This document shows, in pieces, positions 46,621-60,870 of a DNA stretch of 64,000 nucleotides (positions are counted from its first letter, which is position 1; every line of letters begins with the position of its first letter). The position numbers and the translations under genes were made by a program. The notes beneath the pieces are model-generated. The model was not told the DNA's origin. It made no database searches and worked only from the letters and a program-made list of their open reading frames with translations. The DNA comes from Brachionus koreanus (taxonomy: Eukaryota > Rotifera > Eurotatoria > Ploima > Brachionidae): positions 627,283 through 691,282 of the forward strand of contig PJRA01000343.1 in assembly GCA_016987375.1 (NCBI GenBank), given 5' to 3'.

Positions 46621-48058
46621 CTATAACTGTATCATACATTAATGTATGTTTGATTATTTCATCATTTGATGTACTTCCAACCATTGCATTAGAGCTTTTC
46701 TGTTCATTAAGCAAAAAAGTAGAATTTTAATTCTTGACTGATCCTTAAGTTTGCATCAAAAATTTAATTATATTAAATTTCAAGATGGATTTTATAAGAT
46801 CAGAAAATGAAAAAAAAAATATTTTAAGTTATTTTCAAGAAATAAGTGTAAATAAATGGTAATTTTAGGAAAATATTAAACAACTAATTATTTAGTTGAA
46901 TCTTAGAAATAATTTTTATTGTTTTTTTTATTTTTCAGTAAACAAGTAAGCAAAATTTTAGAAAATTTTAAAATAAAATTGTTTTGGAAGAATTAAATTA
47001 AACATAACCCAACATAATACATATTGAATTTAATTATTAATTATAAAAAACAGAATAATCTCGTTGCTTAACCAAATAAATCAAATTCTTTTATGATGCA
47101 ATAAATTTAAACAAAAACTCAACAATTTTCAGCTAAAAACGATTACTTAGGGAACAATGAAATTTCAAGAAAATAATTAGTCAAGAATTTAAAATTTATT
47201 AACACTATAGAAAATTTTAATGATTAGTCATATTGGCAAAATTTAAGTCTTTGATATACAAATAAAAAGGTATTTTATATTTTAGAGTATTTAAATCTAG
47301 TTGAATGTTGGTCTAACAAAGTCATTTAAGCTTAAAAAACAATTATAAAATTACTAAAGCTATAAAATATAAAATATATTTCTTATTAGATTTATTCTTT
47401 ATTGAATTTATTTATTTATTCATTATTCTGACAATTGAAATAAATAAGTGATTAATTCCAAGTGTTTGAGTTATAATTTACATCAAAGCAATATTTTCTA
47501 ATAATAAGAAAGCAAAAAGAAAGATTACCCTTCAAAAATAATAGCTTTTCTCATTACCTTGAAGAATTATCTTGGTTTAGATATTTAAATTAAATGAAAA
47601 ATAAATTCGATGAAAATAAAGCTTTTTTATTTAATGGCTTTAAATTTTTTACTATTAACTAAATATAAGGAGTTTTTTTTTGTTTTAAAATAAAAAAAAA
47701 TCTTTTTTTATTAAAAAAAACAATTAAATTAACTAATAAATTATTACAATGAAATTATTTTAAATTTATTTTGTTTTTGAACACGCTTTTTTTAAAAACT
47801 TTTATCGTTAATAGTTTTATTCACAGTCCAAGTAAAATCAAACCACGCCATATCATAATTAATTTTTTCACTTTTCTAATTTCATGGATTTGATATAATG
47901 CTCGAATAATAGAACAATCCAGGTCTAAAAATAAGCTTTTTTCTATTCTTTGTTTCTAATTTTTTTTTAAGACAGAACTAAATTAAAGTTACATTTTATT
48001 TTTTTAATTTTAATTTTGTATAAAATATTTGTTGATTGTTTCTATATGATTCATTAAC
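46621..48058. other. non-coding AT-rich region
   Basis: About 1.4 kb of low-complexity A/T-rich DNA upstream of the divergent GTPase. No coding frame or clear repeat was recognised; it probably includes that gene's promoter. Confidence 0.5.
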
Positions 48059-51000
48059 ATGAATGACTTTGATAATGAGAACATAGTAAAAATTTTGATC
48101 CTTGGAGATTGGTAGACTTAGTTTAAATTTCTAATATTGAAATTATCCTAATATTTAAGTCAAGTTGGTAAGACCAAATTTCTGCTTGAATACATCAAGT
48201 TCAATAACTTAAACAATTTGAATTTGAATTCGGATTTAAACAACAACAACAAGAATCTTAATTTAAATGATTCGTATAATTTGACAGGACCTTTGGACGA
48301 TCGCTATGTACCCACGTCAATAGAAGTGTACAAATCAGAGTTTAAAATAAATGAAAAGGATTACATTCTTTCCATAGCTGATATTTCTGGTAATCGTAGT
48401 GACGATTTGTATATTCAAATGCGAAATTACTTTTACTTGATCGAAAAAGTAAAATTAGTCTTTTAACTTAACACACTCTATTGATTTTTTTTTGTTCAGA
48501 AAGTCGATACAATTTTGCTTTGCTTTTCTTTAGTAGACCAAGCTTCATACTCCAACATAACAAAAAAAGTAGGTTTTTTGAATCAAAGAAATATTTACAA
48601 TTAATTGCTAACTTATCATTTGCTAATTTGAATTGAAAATTTAATCAAAAGAAAAACTATAATTTAAATATAAATTAAATATATGATAAAATTTATTCAT
48701 TTTCAATTTTAAATATTTGTTTACACTTAATCCTAAAAATATTTTCTTTATTAAATTTAAAATCTTATCTGATATAAAATGCTTTTCAAATTAAGTCTGA
48801 TTTCTTCCAAACTAACAAAATAAGTTAATTAATAAAGCCATTTTTTTGGTCTATATCTTTCATTTGATTCTCAAAAAGCCAATTTTATTTTATAAGATTT
48901 ATTCGTAGCAAAAAATTCAGAAAGTTAATAGTAGTAGGTAGAATATAACCATTATTTATTTTTGTTTTTTTTTTCAAAATTAATTAAAAGCCCCATAAGC
49001 TGAATAATATTTCTAGGAAAAAGAAAGTTAAGAATAAAATTAAATTTAAAAATGTAATAGAAACAATTATTTAAAAAAACCTGAGTTGTTTTTATAGTCA
49101 AGTCAATGACTTAAATAATGTTTTTTTTTTTTTTTTTTTTAAGTCAAGTCATAAATTAAACTTAATTTTTTTATAAACAAGACTGATTTGAACAAGAGAT
49201 ATTTCGGCTTTAAGGAACTTTGGTGAAAAAGTACAGTGCTAAGTGCAAATCTTACTTTTTTTGCTGAAAAATTGGCGTTTATTCTTTGACTTTAAAAATT
49301 AAATTATTTTTAGTCACTGACCTGACTTAAAAAGTCAAGTCATGACTTTGACTTAAAAACAAGTCTGAAAAAAACTTATCTTTGAGTAATTAACTATTTT
49401 CAACTTTAAAAAAATTTAATTTAAATTGAAAATAAAGAATTTAATAGAAAAAAATTCAAGTCAAGTCAAAAAACGTTTTTTTTTTAAAAAAACCTTAAAA
49501 GACTTTTTTTTTGTCTTTTTCTTAAGTCTGTTTTTGAGTTTTAATGATTAATTAAGAATTTAGAAGAAATTAAACACATATGAAGTAATTTTTTATAAAA
49601 TTATTTTTGAAACTCTAATGGAATAAATTCCAAAATTCGATTCTTAAATTATTAAAATTAAATTTAAGAAAGATTTATTTTTAAATTAAGTTTTTTACTT
49701 AAAAGAAAATTATTCATGATAAACATTCGTACAATTATTATCAGTAAAGTGGTTTATTGGAACACATAAATAAAAAGCGTAAATCTGGCAACAGATTATG
49801 TGCAAATATTATTATGAAAGTTTTTGTCTATTTTTTCTTTAAAAATATCGCTAGATTGGGCTTCAAATGCATTCACTTCGAACTTAATCAAGCCATTTGT
49901 GAAAAAGTTGTATCATTGAGCACAATTCCTGATTATTTCCCTTTTAATTTAATTTAGTATGTATGGCCTCTTGTCTTTCTGCTTGAAAAAATGAGTCGAG
50001 ATTGCCAGCTGACGGGATCAATATTTTTTTTTAGCTTTAACACTAGAAGCACCAAGCATTTTTTCAGGTTTTTTTAATTCATAAAGATTTTATAAAAAAA
50101 ACTAAAATAATTTTATTAAGTAATATCATTTTTTAAACAAAATTTTAAAATCTACATAATTCAAAAAAGATATATTTATTTGAAAAATCCATTCAAAAGA
50201 TATGAAGATTTAAAAATTTTTCAAACGAGTCAAAATGACTCGTTTGGTGCTTCTAGTGTTAAACATTTGAATTAAGGCACATCTCATGCACCTTTCGGTT
50301 AAATTCGTCAGATAAAGAGCTTTTAGACTTTCACTGTAGTTTAGATCTTTGAAACCAAAAATGGAACGAGTAGCTCTTTGTTGAAGAACCTCTAGAATTC
50401 TTTTATCTTTCTCAAGATATGGGCACCATACTGGAATAGCATACTCTAAATGAGATCTTAAAAGACTTGTATAAAGTAATTTAATGACTATCTGTGTCCA
50501 AAATTTAATACCATGAAGAACTTGACCAAGTTGTTGTCTTTTGAGGCTGCCAAGCAAACTTGTGAATGCCATTTTAAATCATTTTGGATCCAAATCACTA
50601 AATCTATCTGAATTCTGGATCTTGAGACTAAATGAGCTTTACCATTCACTAAATCGATTAATAAAAATTGTGAAGATGAGTGGGACTAAGAAACGATTCA
50701 ATCCATTTTAGTAACATTCCGTCAATACCAAGCCGTTTAAGTTTAAATAAAAGTTTTGAATGATTCACTCTATCGAAGGCTTTAGAAAAATCTGTACAGA
50801 TTAGATCCACTTGATTGCCAAGTAATATTTGATCTGTTAAAAAATCAAGACTTTCGAGTAGGTCTGTAGTACACGACTTGTGAGAAATAAATCCATGATG
50901 GACTTGATTATCATCTTGAATTTATTTTCAAGACAAAAATTTAGTACTAAGTTTCTAATAATTCTCTCAGCAATACGGCATAGTATCGATGTGATTGAGA

Positions 51001-52244
51001 TAGGCCTATAATTTTTACAGTCTGATCTATTTCCTTTTTTATAAATTGGAGAGACGTTTGCAAATCTCTAAATCTAATGATTTCTCTTGACATTATTTAA
51101 TTTATGTTAAAGGGGCTTTGATTACATTTTATTTTTATATCAAGATGAAAAGTTCAAAACACACTAAATAGCAGCTGATACATTTTGCATTATCAATTTT
51201 TAGATTTAAAGAAAAAAGTTTTATCATTTTTAAATTTTTTTTTTTTTAAAAAAAAAAAGAAAGTGTGATAAAAAATAATTAAATAAATTACTGATCTGAA
51301 GTCGAAAAATTTCAATTAAGATTTATATAAATTTTGAATTTTGTGGTAATTAATTTAAATTTTTTTAATTGATTAAAATTAATTTTAAGTGGCTTCATGA
51401 GATAAAAAAATTCTATCCCAATGTTCCTGTTCTTCTCGTTGGTACAAAATGCGACTTAAAACAAAAAGCCAAAGAATCAAAATTAAATTCAGCAAAATCA
51501 GATTCGGTAAAGTCTTCTCTTCAAACTTCAGCCATCTCGGATAACAAGTTTCCAATTGATTCAAAAAAAATATCAAGTGAACTTATTTCTTTGACGTCAT
51601 CCATACACAATCAACTAATGAAATCCAAATCGATTCAGGATCGACCGATTTCAATGATATCCAAAATGTCTAGAGAAGAAATGTTTTCATCAACAAACAG
51701 AATAGACAAACGTGTCATTGATGAAAATCTAAAGCTCATTCTTGAAAAATTGAGCTCAGTGCCTCCTTTTCTGACACTAAATGAATTTGTCAAATTGAAT
51801 CTTTTAGACGATGAGACAAATGGCCAAATAGATGAGTCAACTGAATTGGACTCTAGCTCAATATGCAATCAATATGTTAATAAAAAGCAAATAAATAAAC
51901 TAAAAGAGACTGTAAATACAAAATACTATTTTAAAACATCGTGTTTTGAGATAAATTCGATCCGATTCCTGATGGATAAAGCGATCGTAACTGCGATCAA
52001 TTTTCACCTAAAAAAAGATCGATTACCTTTTAAGCAGTCCAAGTGCAATCTAAACAATAACTCACATACTGATAGACAAGAATCGAATGAGTGGGTATCG
52101 AAAACAGATAGCATTGGTGAGGCCAGTCCGACAGTAATGCGTACCGAAAAATCTAAAAAAAATGAAAAAAAAGGAACACTTTGCAAATTAAGATGCTTTA
52201 GTTGTACAAGAAGTGAAACTAGTACAAGTCTAAATCAAATATAG
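48059..52244 (+). CDS. divergent Rho/Ras-like GTPase with long insertion
   Basis: Exons 48059-48111, 48160-48448, 48500-48568, 51390-52244; GT-AG, in phase, 421 codons plus TAG, over twice a normal Rho. Motifs: G1 GDCQVGKT, an Asn/Leu-rich insert, switch I YVPTSIEVYKSEF (Thr35 equivalent kept), G3 ADISGNRSDD in place of DTAGQE (Gln61 equivalent is Asn), VDTILLCFSLVD, WLHEIKKFYPNVPVLLVGTK with G4 TKCD. About 110 Ser/Lys-rich residues follow before a G5-like YFKTSCFE. The tail is basic with clustered cysteines (CKLRCFSC) and no CAAX box. Similarity is highest to the Rho family. The G3 change suggests low GTP hydrolysis (inference). The 2.8-kb third intron holds a LINE and a MITE. No named orthologue is assigned. 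Confidence 0.78.
50037..50262. mobile_element. MITE, TTAA family B, full copy in GTPase intron
   Basis: A 226-bp element. Left end TTAACACTAGAAGCACCAAGC; right end, inverted, TTAACACTAGAAGCACCAAAC, 19 or more matching bases. A short palindrome AACGAGTCAAAATGACTCGTT lies just inside the right end. It has inserted into the LINE fragment next to it, where the last reverse-transcriptase-like codons run into the MITE terminus. Confidence 0.8.
50263..51060 (-). pseudogene. LINE reverse transcriptase fragment in GTPase intron
   Basis: On the minus strand from 51060: SPIYKKGNRSDCKNYRPISI, TSILCRIAERIIRNLVL, then frame-shifted pieces, and from 50572 a clean frame with LLYTSLLRSHLEYAIPVWCP, QQRATRSIFGFKDL and LTERCMRCALIQMF. 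These are N- and C-terminal reverse-transcriptase blocks, with the catalytic YxDD block not found between them. It is antisense to the host gene and runs into a MITE at its 3' end. Confidence 0.78.
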
Positions 52245-55200
52245 CTTTTTTTTTTCAATTCCGAAAATAATTTTAATTTTTTTAAAGTTAATATTTTTAA
52301 AATTCAAAATGAAATCGATTGAATAATTAAATCGAATGCTTAGTTATTTTTTTTCCATCATTCTTTATTTGTTAAAAAATATAACATTTTTTAAATTCAA
52401 TAAATTTTCTTCAAATCTAAACAAATTTTTTTTTTTAAATATTTGGCTATTTTTGCATGCAAAATCTACATTAGCCAAAATTAAAAAAAAATAAATTATC
52501 ATCATAGATAATATTGGAAAATGCCTAGATGAAGTTAATAATAAATAATTAAAATGCTATTTTTAGCAAAAAATAACTTTTAGCCTTGATTTAATCATGA
52601 TATGTGTATAAAATTGCGATTAGTAAATAACTGCCGAGCAAATTCTCAGACTTTGATCGGCAGTAATTTATTGATCAAATAAATTCTAGCATTTTGGCAG
52701 TGAATAAATGATTAGTGATAAAGCTATTTTAGTTGATCGCCGATTTAAGCGATTTTTGATCAAATTTTAAAATCTAAATGGAACTTTAAATCATTGTATT
52801 TTGTTCGTACAAGTCTTAAAGGCTTTGTTTTAGATATTTCAGTATGAATTGTTTATCTATCAAAGATAAAATCAAATTGATAGACAAAGTAGCAAGCAGA
52901 TGTGACAGGTACTTAGTTGTTTGGAAACGGATTTGAGGACCAATAAGCGAAAAATTTGCTAAATGGATTTAACTTGTTACACATTGATTATTGAAAATGC
53001 TTGATTGTTTGCCATAAGTTTAAGCACCTACAAACACGATTTACACTGATTTTTGCTTCATTGAGCTTAGACAAATAACTAAACTAATGTCAACTATTTG
53101 ACTAGCAATCTATTATGGCTATGAGAAATGTCTTTTTATTAATCCTGTTACAAACTAGTATCTTAAAACTAGACTAGTCAATTTTTATCAGCAAACAAAC
53201 GCTCAATATTTCTACCAAGTGTCATTCAAACGCATTTTGAATAAAACTAAAAATGAGCAAATTCATAAATCATTCGTTTCTTAGATAACGCTGACAATCA
53301 TCATCGTTTTCACACAAAAAGTCCAGACATTTTTCCAGGAAATAGATTTAAATTTTCTAATTATTAAAAACCAATTTAATTGAGTATCAAATTTCGTGAG
53401 CAACTTTTTTGTTCTAAGGTACTAAAGAAATCTAGCATATTTCGTGGTCTAATGTAGCTCTATTGAAGTGATATCAAATTTCGATTAAATTCACAGCTAT
53501 TTTTCCATGTATTTTATTTTTTATTTATCAAATATTTAAAATAAGTTTTTTTTTTAATTGGATAAATTAGGACACTAACTATGAATTAGAATAAAAAACA
53601 GTTTTCGGGTCAGAGCAAAGGATGTTTTTTCGCTCCGTAATTACAGATAGAAAATTGACTTTCTCACATTTAAGAATTAAAATATTTTGTTGTCAAAAGC
53701 TTGATTTGAAAGATTTATTGAGATATCGCCAGTTTAAAAGCAAATGCAGCGAACAATTCAATTAAGATAAATAAAAATCTAGTACAATTTGATTGCTTCT
53801 GGCCTTTATTTTTAGCATTTATTTATTTTTTTATTTTTCTGGATAAATTCGTGCTCCGGAATTTTCAATTCTCTCTCTGAATGAAAAATTGAGCTGTATG
53901 AAGAAAAAAAATATATATATTAATTTAATTTTCAACATGTCAATTTAAAAAGGCGAAAACAAGAAATAACTTTCAAGGATAATTAAAATACCAAAGATAA
54001 ATATTTAAAAATAAAAAAAAAAATTAATCTATCAATTTAAATTCAAAGAGGATATTGTCTTTAAAAAATAGCCCACTTGTTCTCTTTCTCATAGAAGTGG
54101 CTTCAATTTATTATGCTCTAATTTAATGGACATACACATGGTAAGTCTTTATTTGTTAAAAGCTTCTATTAGCCATCAAATTGTTTAGAAATTAAAATTT
54201 TTTTGTTTAAATTGGTTCGCTAAATTAGCTTGGTGCTCAACACTGTAAGTATAAGACATGCTCGCATTAAATAAAAGACAATAGATTCTTTTCATCATCT
54301 ATTAAAGATAAAATCTTGATCAAACTACTCGATGCCATAATATCAAGTCAAGATTGTTTAACTTTAAAATTAGCAAATCTTTTAAATCCAGTTTTTGATT
54401 ATTCTGCAGTCTTTTTTAAAAAAATTATTTGTTTTTTTTTGGGATTTCTTTTTTAGTTTGAAAAAAATAATAGCCCACAATTTAAACTGATTTTTTGAAC
54501 TATCATTTGAACTATTTCAAAACTGATTCGAAAAATTTCCTATAATTAGAATAAATTCTTTTTTTTTTGTTGTGTTTTATTTGTTGTTCGGCTAAAATAC
54601 GCTTATGAATATTAAATCTCATAAAATTTGAGATAAATTTTAATTATTTGTTTGTTGAGATTAGTGCCTATGAGAAGATTAGATCAAGCTGTAATATTAA
54701 CATTAGTGGACAATTTTTTGAATTAATTTCGATTATCTAGATATATTTTAATTTTCCCATTTTAAGGCTTGAAAATTTGGGATTTATTTATGTTTTGTAT
54801 TAAAATTAAACCAAAGTAAATATTGTACCGAATAGAGAAAAAATAGGGAACTAAAATTCGTGCTCACTTGTTTTTAACCAAGTTAGAATAGATATAGGTT
54901 TGTTTAACTATGCAACGAACATGACATAGGTTGATTTTCGGTGCTTAGCCATTTGGTAAGAGAGTTGTATCAAATTTCAATATTTTGTGTTGTCGGCTCT
55001 TTTAAGCCTGGCTTAAATCATTAGTCATTGACAATGTGATTTCTAACCAGTTGATTAAAAATATTTACTCTAAGAATCCTTAAGGAATAGTCGAAAATTA
55101 AAATCTCAATCAAATGCTTTTAGAAACAATTTTGCAAATAATCAATCATAGTTTTATTTCTTTTTATTTATTAATTATAAAAGTTAAAATTTAGACAAAA

Positions 55201-58200
55201 TAAAGTTAAAAATCTTTTAAAATTACTAATTAAATCCTATTTTTGTATTGCCTTGGATCGAATACACATTTTTGTAGTGAAATACTCAAAGTGTAATTTT
55301 TTTTAATAAACTTAAATCTTTAAAAGCTTTTAACAATGACAGTTGAAATTTGTTCAATAAAAATTTCAAGTTTATTTCATGTCAATAAGAAGCTTGACAA
55401 TTCATTTTCGCTTTTTTGTGCGACTCGTGTTTTATTTTAGCAAATGATTAAAGACACATATTAAACAGAATGATTTATAGGTTAAAATATGTTAACAATT
55501 TGAAAGCTTTTAAATTTCAAGAATTAATAAAATAAAAAATTTCTAATTAAAAAACTTGTTCTTTGTAAGAGTAGCTGGATGATGACAAGTCAAGTCCAGT
55601 TTGTTATAAAAGAAAGTGAAAATTAAACTCAAAAGTTTTTATTTAAAAAATTGACAATGATTTTTTTCCTACAACTACTACTACCACTACTACCATGGAC
55701 ATCATCTAGTCACAAGCTTTCAATTTAAATTTAGACTAATGGGGTTTTTATTTTAGCATAGTTTGTTTTTTGTTTAGGTATTACATCTGCGAACCATTGA
55801 TAGTCATTAATTTACCTAGAATAGACCTGATCGAATTTGTCATGCATCAATTAATTTTGAGTTTATCTTGTGATTGTTTTTTTTTTTTTTTTTGTTTTTT
55901 ATTTTACTAATGTCAATCGAGCAAATAGGTTTTAGAGTTGTTCTCATTTGACCAGTCTTGCATTTTAGAATCGTTCATTAGCTTTAGCAAGTTGGATACT
56001 TTAATACATGTCTCGGAATTAAAAGAACTGTTTTTGAAATTAATCAAAATATTTAGGTGATTTTTTTTTATTTTCTATTATTTAATTAGTAAATATTGGT
56101 AATTTTTTTTTTATTAAAATCTATTTACTTCAAATAAAAGTCTGATTTAGAATAATAGCTAAATAGGCCATATATTGGCGAAAGAATTTATTTACTAAAA
56201 CAATTTTAAAAATCAATAAAAAACTTAAACGAGAACATTCTAGCTAGTTGAATTCAACAGTTTAGAAGATGGCAAATACACTCAAATCAACCTATGTTTA
56301 CTGGCTTCTAGTACTTGACCACTTGGGTCTAGAAAAGAAGCTGATAAGAATTTTAAAATTTACTCTAAATTCTCTGAATACAAAATCTAATAAAACAAGA
56401 TTAAGATTGATAAGTTAAATTTTTATTTTAAAGGTTTTCCACTCGGTATTTATAATGATAGTTCTCATTTATGCAATCAATTTCTCAGCAAGGCATTGGG
56501 AAGGACTTGATAAGGTCAGAATAAGGAACGTTTTGAATAGTCATGATCCGAATTTCACTAATTGCAAATAAAATCTATGGTGCTGAATGCTCACAATGCC
56601 TCTAGCAAGTTCAAATGATCCAAATTTAATAAATGAAAAAAAGAAAAAATTAATTTTGTTTTTGTTTAATTTTAATTTTAAAATTGCATTAGAGAAAGCT
56701 AACTTTCTAGATTTGGATATTTTTTATTAAACAAATAAAATAGAAAAATAAAGCACAAAAATGCATTGATAGAGCATCTAGAGCCTTGGATTAAGTAATG
56801 TTTTAAGATTTCGGATACCTAGAATAATAAGCTAATATTACGATACTTTGTTTTCTATTTTTCCATTCTATTATTGTTTTTGTTTTAAGTTACCTTGTTC
56901 TGACCATGCAAAAAAAATAAAATCTCTATGAAATTATTTTGTATGTTTTTAGCTTAGATAAAAACTAAAAAAAAAAGCAAATAAGCAATTTAGAAATTAA
57001 GTCTTTAAAATTAATTATTTTTATTTATTTTTTTTAAATTGAACTAAAATCAAAAAGTTCTATCTGATCTATCGATGAGATATTTAATCTGGGATTCTTT
57101 GCTAACAAATTTGTTCCACTCATCAACAAGTCAATAAAATGACAGCAATTGAGACGATTAATAAGCTAATTTAGGCAAGTAAACTAAGCAAACATAGCCA
57201 ACAATAGGCCCAAAATTCAGCACCATGTAATCGAAATTAAGGTAAAATTAGAGAAGAACCCGGGGTAAACTTGAAATGGCTTACATGACATATATTACTT
57301 TGTATAAATAAAAAAAAGAAATTTCTTATTGACAATTTTTATTTTAAAAACAAAATAATTGAGACCTTTACAAACAAAAAATTAAAGTCGAGTTTACTAT
57401 TTCTTTCTCTATTAATTGTGTATTTAACATTTGTTTGTAAATTTGTTTTCGAGTACCGGATTCTTTTAGACCCATCGATCGGACAACCATGGTTACACTA
57501 GAACATTATTCAATAGCGATCATCGTGTCCAGTGTGTGCTTTTCGAATGAAATTACGGCTTCAATTGAAAAAAAAAATTATTAAAATTTAAAGAACTAGT
57601 TTTCTATTGTTTTTTTTTTCTTCTAATTTGGTTTATTACGAAGCACTTGGTTGAAAGGACGCTCGAATTTTTTCAAATATTTATTTTAAAATCAGGATTT
57701 GAGCTGAATAAAATTTATTAAAAAATATTAGCCAACTCAAGTAGCCGATTCGTCTCGTCGACTAAACTCAACTTTCCAAAGAGCCCACCATATCTCGGTG
57801 CGGTAAGTCAGTCTCTTAAGAGCAAGCCTTAAAGGATTACGAAGAGATAATTTTTTTTTTCTTTTTTACGCTCGATAAACTCGAACTAAAGGCATATTTT
57901 TCAAGCAACTACTTAAGACTAGACTTGTACATAAATCTAAAAAAATTTAGTTATCTCAATTCAAGTGAATCTGATTTAGCGATTGCATTTCGAACCAATA
58001 TTTAAAATGTATTTATCAATGTCAATCAAATGATGGACATGATTGCTAAAAATTTAATTATCTAACTATAGGGCTCTTGTTGATATTGCAATCAAAATGC
58101 AATTAAAATTCGCCGTGTCCATTTACACGTACATTATCAAGCTTTGATTTTAAAATTAAATGATTTATGTGATTCGAGTTAAATTGTAAATTTTTTTTTT

Positions 58201-60870
58201 CAAGAATTTTTATTATAATTTTAAAATATTTGTTAAAAAAAACTAGAAAAAAAAACAGAAACATATGCTTTTTTGATATGGATCAACAAAATCCGAGCAG
58301 GACCTTTAAACAAATCTATTTATTTCGCTTAACAGATCCGGCTAGATCATTGTAAACGTCAAATTTACAACACACATATCTGTTTGTAATCTTAATGCCC
58401 CATTTTACATGATTTATTAATGCAATTTAAGCCTAAGCTTGCAAGATATTAAATCATTCCAAGCTCGAATATTGTAGTTTAGTTTAGCTTAAATAAATTG
58501 GAAAAAAAGTTGGTCACTTAGATTAAGAGTCTTGAGGGAAAAATATCCGGACCAATATTTTCCTTGTAATATGATGATTAGAGTATTTTTGCTCGGATTA
58601 GTAATAAATATTTTCAAGAGTGCTCTAGATGAAGTAAGCTTACCGGTCATAATAGAAGCCATTTTGACTAATAATCATTTAAGTTTTATTTACAAAGCTG
58701 ATTCAACCGGTTTTAATTAGCTAAGAGCTTTATTTTCTCAATTCTATAGAACTAGAACAATTGTTTTCCGAGCTCAATTTCAAATGTTATTATACAAATA
58801 ACCAAGGCTGGTTATGCAATACCCAAATTACCTAGCTACCTAGCTCATGTGCTTTTAGTTTAAGAATTTAATTCGGCTCCTGGGTTTTTGTTTTCCTTTA
58901 TTGTTTGGCCAAAACATCAGTGCGCAATATTAATTATGTAAAAGTTGAAAAAAATGAATTATGGTGATTAGAAATGCTCAAATAGATATTCATTTATTTT
59001 ATTCTCTTGTATTTTGATAATCCTCTTCTTCTTGTTTTTTTTTTCGTTAACACTTAAAGCGATGCGTGTATTTTTCTCTATTTTATTTTTTTTTTTTGTA
59101 TAAAATTAATATATCAATTATTATTTTAAATATTTATTAAATTTTGAACAAGATTTTTTTCAAACAAATTAGAAATAAATTAGAAAATAAAGCATAGACG
59201 ACAACTCGAGTTAAATTAGAATTTTCTAATTGAAATTTCAATTAAAAAAGATGATTTTAAATTAAAATTTAACTAAAAAAATTTTCACATTTTTTTGTTT
59301 TTAAACAGAATTATTTAAATTTAAATCTAATTTTTATTATTTCTAAAATAGGTTTTTTTGCATAAAAATTGAATGTTTTTTTGGCGATCACAGCCGCCTC
59401 AAGCAACATTGTGAGCTCGTATATCGCGCAGAAAATGGTGACACGAAATTTGTTTTTCAATTAAAAGTTATTTTTAAATTGAAAATTTTCAAGTATTATC
59501 AATGTTTAGTTTACTTAAGTAAAGTCTATCAGTTCTAAATAAAAAAAAAAAAAACTAGTTTAATAGAGATATTTTCTTTGTTTTAATTTGCGATCATAAA
59601 ACCCAATTACTAGTTGATATCTTTGTCGAGGTCTCTAGTTGCTAGTTTATTGCTACTCGAGTTTGTTTATGTTCACGAATGGATAGCTCGGAAGTCACTG
59701 CACATGAATTATTAACCGGAAAGCAATTAACGTAGAGATTATTTATCGCTTTAATTGTGGTCCATTTAGTCCCACGTAATGCCAGCGCGCAAGAAGCAAA
59801 TATTTGATAAGACTTAATATTTGTTTTGAGCCAATAAACCAAAATATTTTATTATTATTAATTTTTTTTTTATTAATTTAAATTGAATTTTTGATAAGAT
59901 TTTTAATGACTAAAGCCTAGTCGAAGCCGTTTTTCAAGAACCGATCTAAACCAGACTAGCAATCTGTGTTTTCAGCAAAATTTCTCAAGTTCAATCGCCA
60001 GATATTTTCTTATTTCATCAGGTCTCATCAGATTTAGGTTAACTGGTATAAATTTTATTACATCAAGTTGTACAAACGATCATATTTTGAATGATTTTTG
60101 GGCCAATATCAAGCTCCGGCCTAGTTACGAAAAAAACAAAAGAGGCGAAAATCAGTCTTAATTACAAATTTGATAACTTTTACAATTTATTTCTAGCTCA
60201 TATATTGACTAGTGAATTATTTGGCCAAAAGTAATTGAAAGCAATTTTTTTTCTCGTTTGGTTTAACTCTAAACATACCTTAATTTGAAATCAATCGGAT
60301 TAAATAGATACAAAGAAAGTAGTTTTATTTTTTTTCTCAACATAAATAGATCTTTAGTCTAGATATTCTAAATGATTTTTAGGCTATTAAGGCAAGTCTA
60401 ATTTATTTATGTGTTTATTATTCGCTTTGAACCGGTCTTAATTACTCGTTAGCTGCTCTCATGGCCGAAAATGGGTCTTAAAGGTCGCGGAAATTACTTT
60501 TTTTTCATGAAAATAGGATGCTTTGTCTTGAGGGAATATACGAATTAAAGACCTAGAATTTAGATGCAATTAGCTTAAAAGCAAACTTGGTATTTTTAAT
60601 CTACTTTAGGGTCTCTAAGAATCTTAACTTGTTGTAAGGCTTGAGCTAAATTCAACTCGTCAAATCGCGTTAATTGCTCGGAAACAAACAAACTTAATCA
60701 GGTAGTCTTTGAGAACTCTAACAATAATTTTTTTTATGTTACTTTAGACTAAATGATTTAAATTTTGACGAAAAAAGCTTGTTTTTTATTATCGGTTTGT
60801 TCGTGGACCTAATAAAAATTCTAATTTAATTTTTATTAATTTTTGGTTTTTAAAAACGATGTAAATTTCG
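52245..60870. other. 8.6-kb gene desert before the VWC gene
   Basis: No supported coding gene on either strand; the few frames of 60-66 codons have no recognisable content. Texture is less simple than elsewhere: patches richer in C and G occur at 57470-57560, 57725-57840 (with a strong donor-like GCGGTAAGTCAG at 57801), 59385-59450 and 59635-59795. The last base run leads directly to the signal-peptide exon at 60871. The region may hold upstream non-coding exons or cis-regulatory DNA of that gene (inference). Confidence 0.5.

Noticed and set aside
49757..49957. 66-codon plus-strand frame in the GTPase intron
   Set aside because: No family features and no splice context joining it to the GTPase frame.
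58532..58720. 62-codon plus-strand frame in the gene desert (with a MMIRVFLLGLV hydrophobic segment)
   Set aside because: Length is expected by chance; no TTG/ATG context, homology or splice sites to support it.
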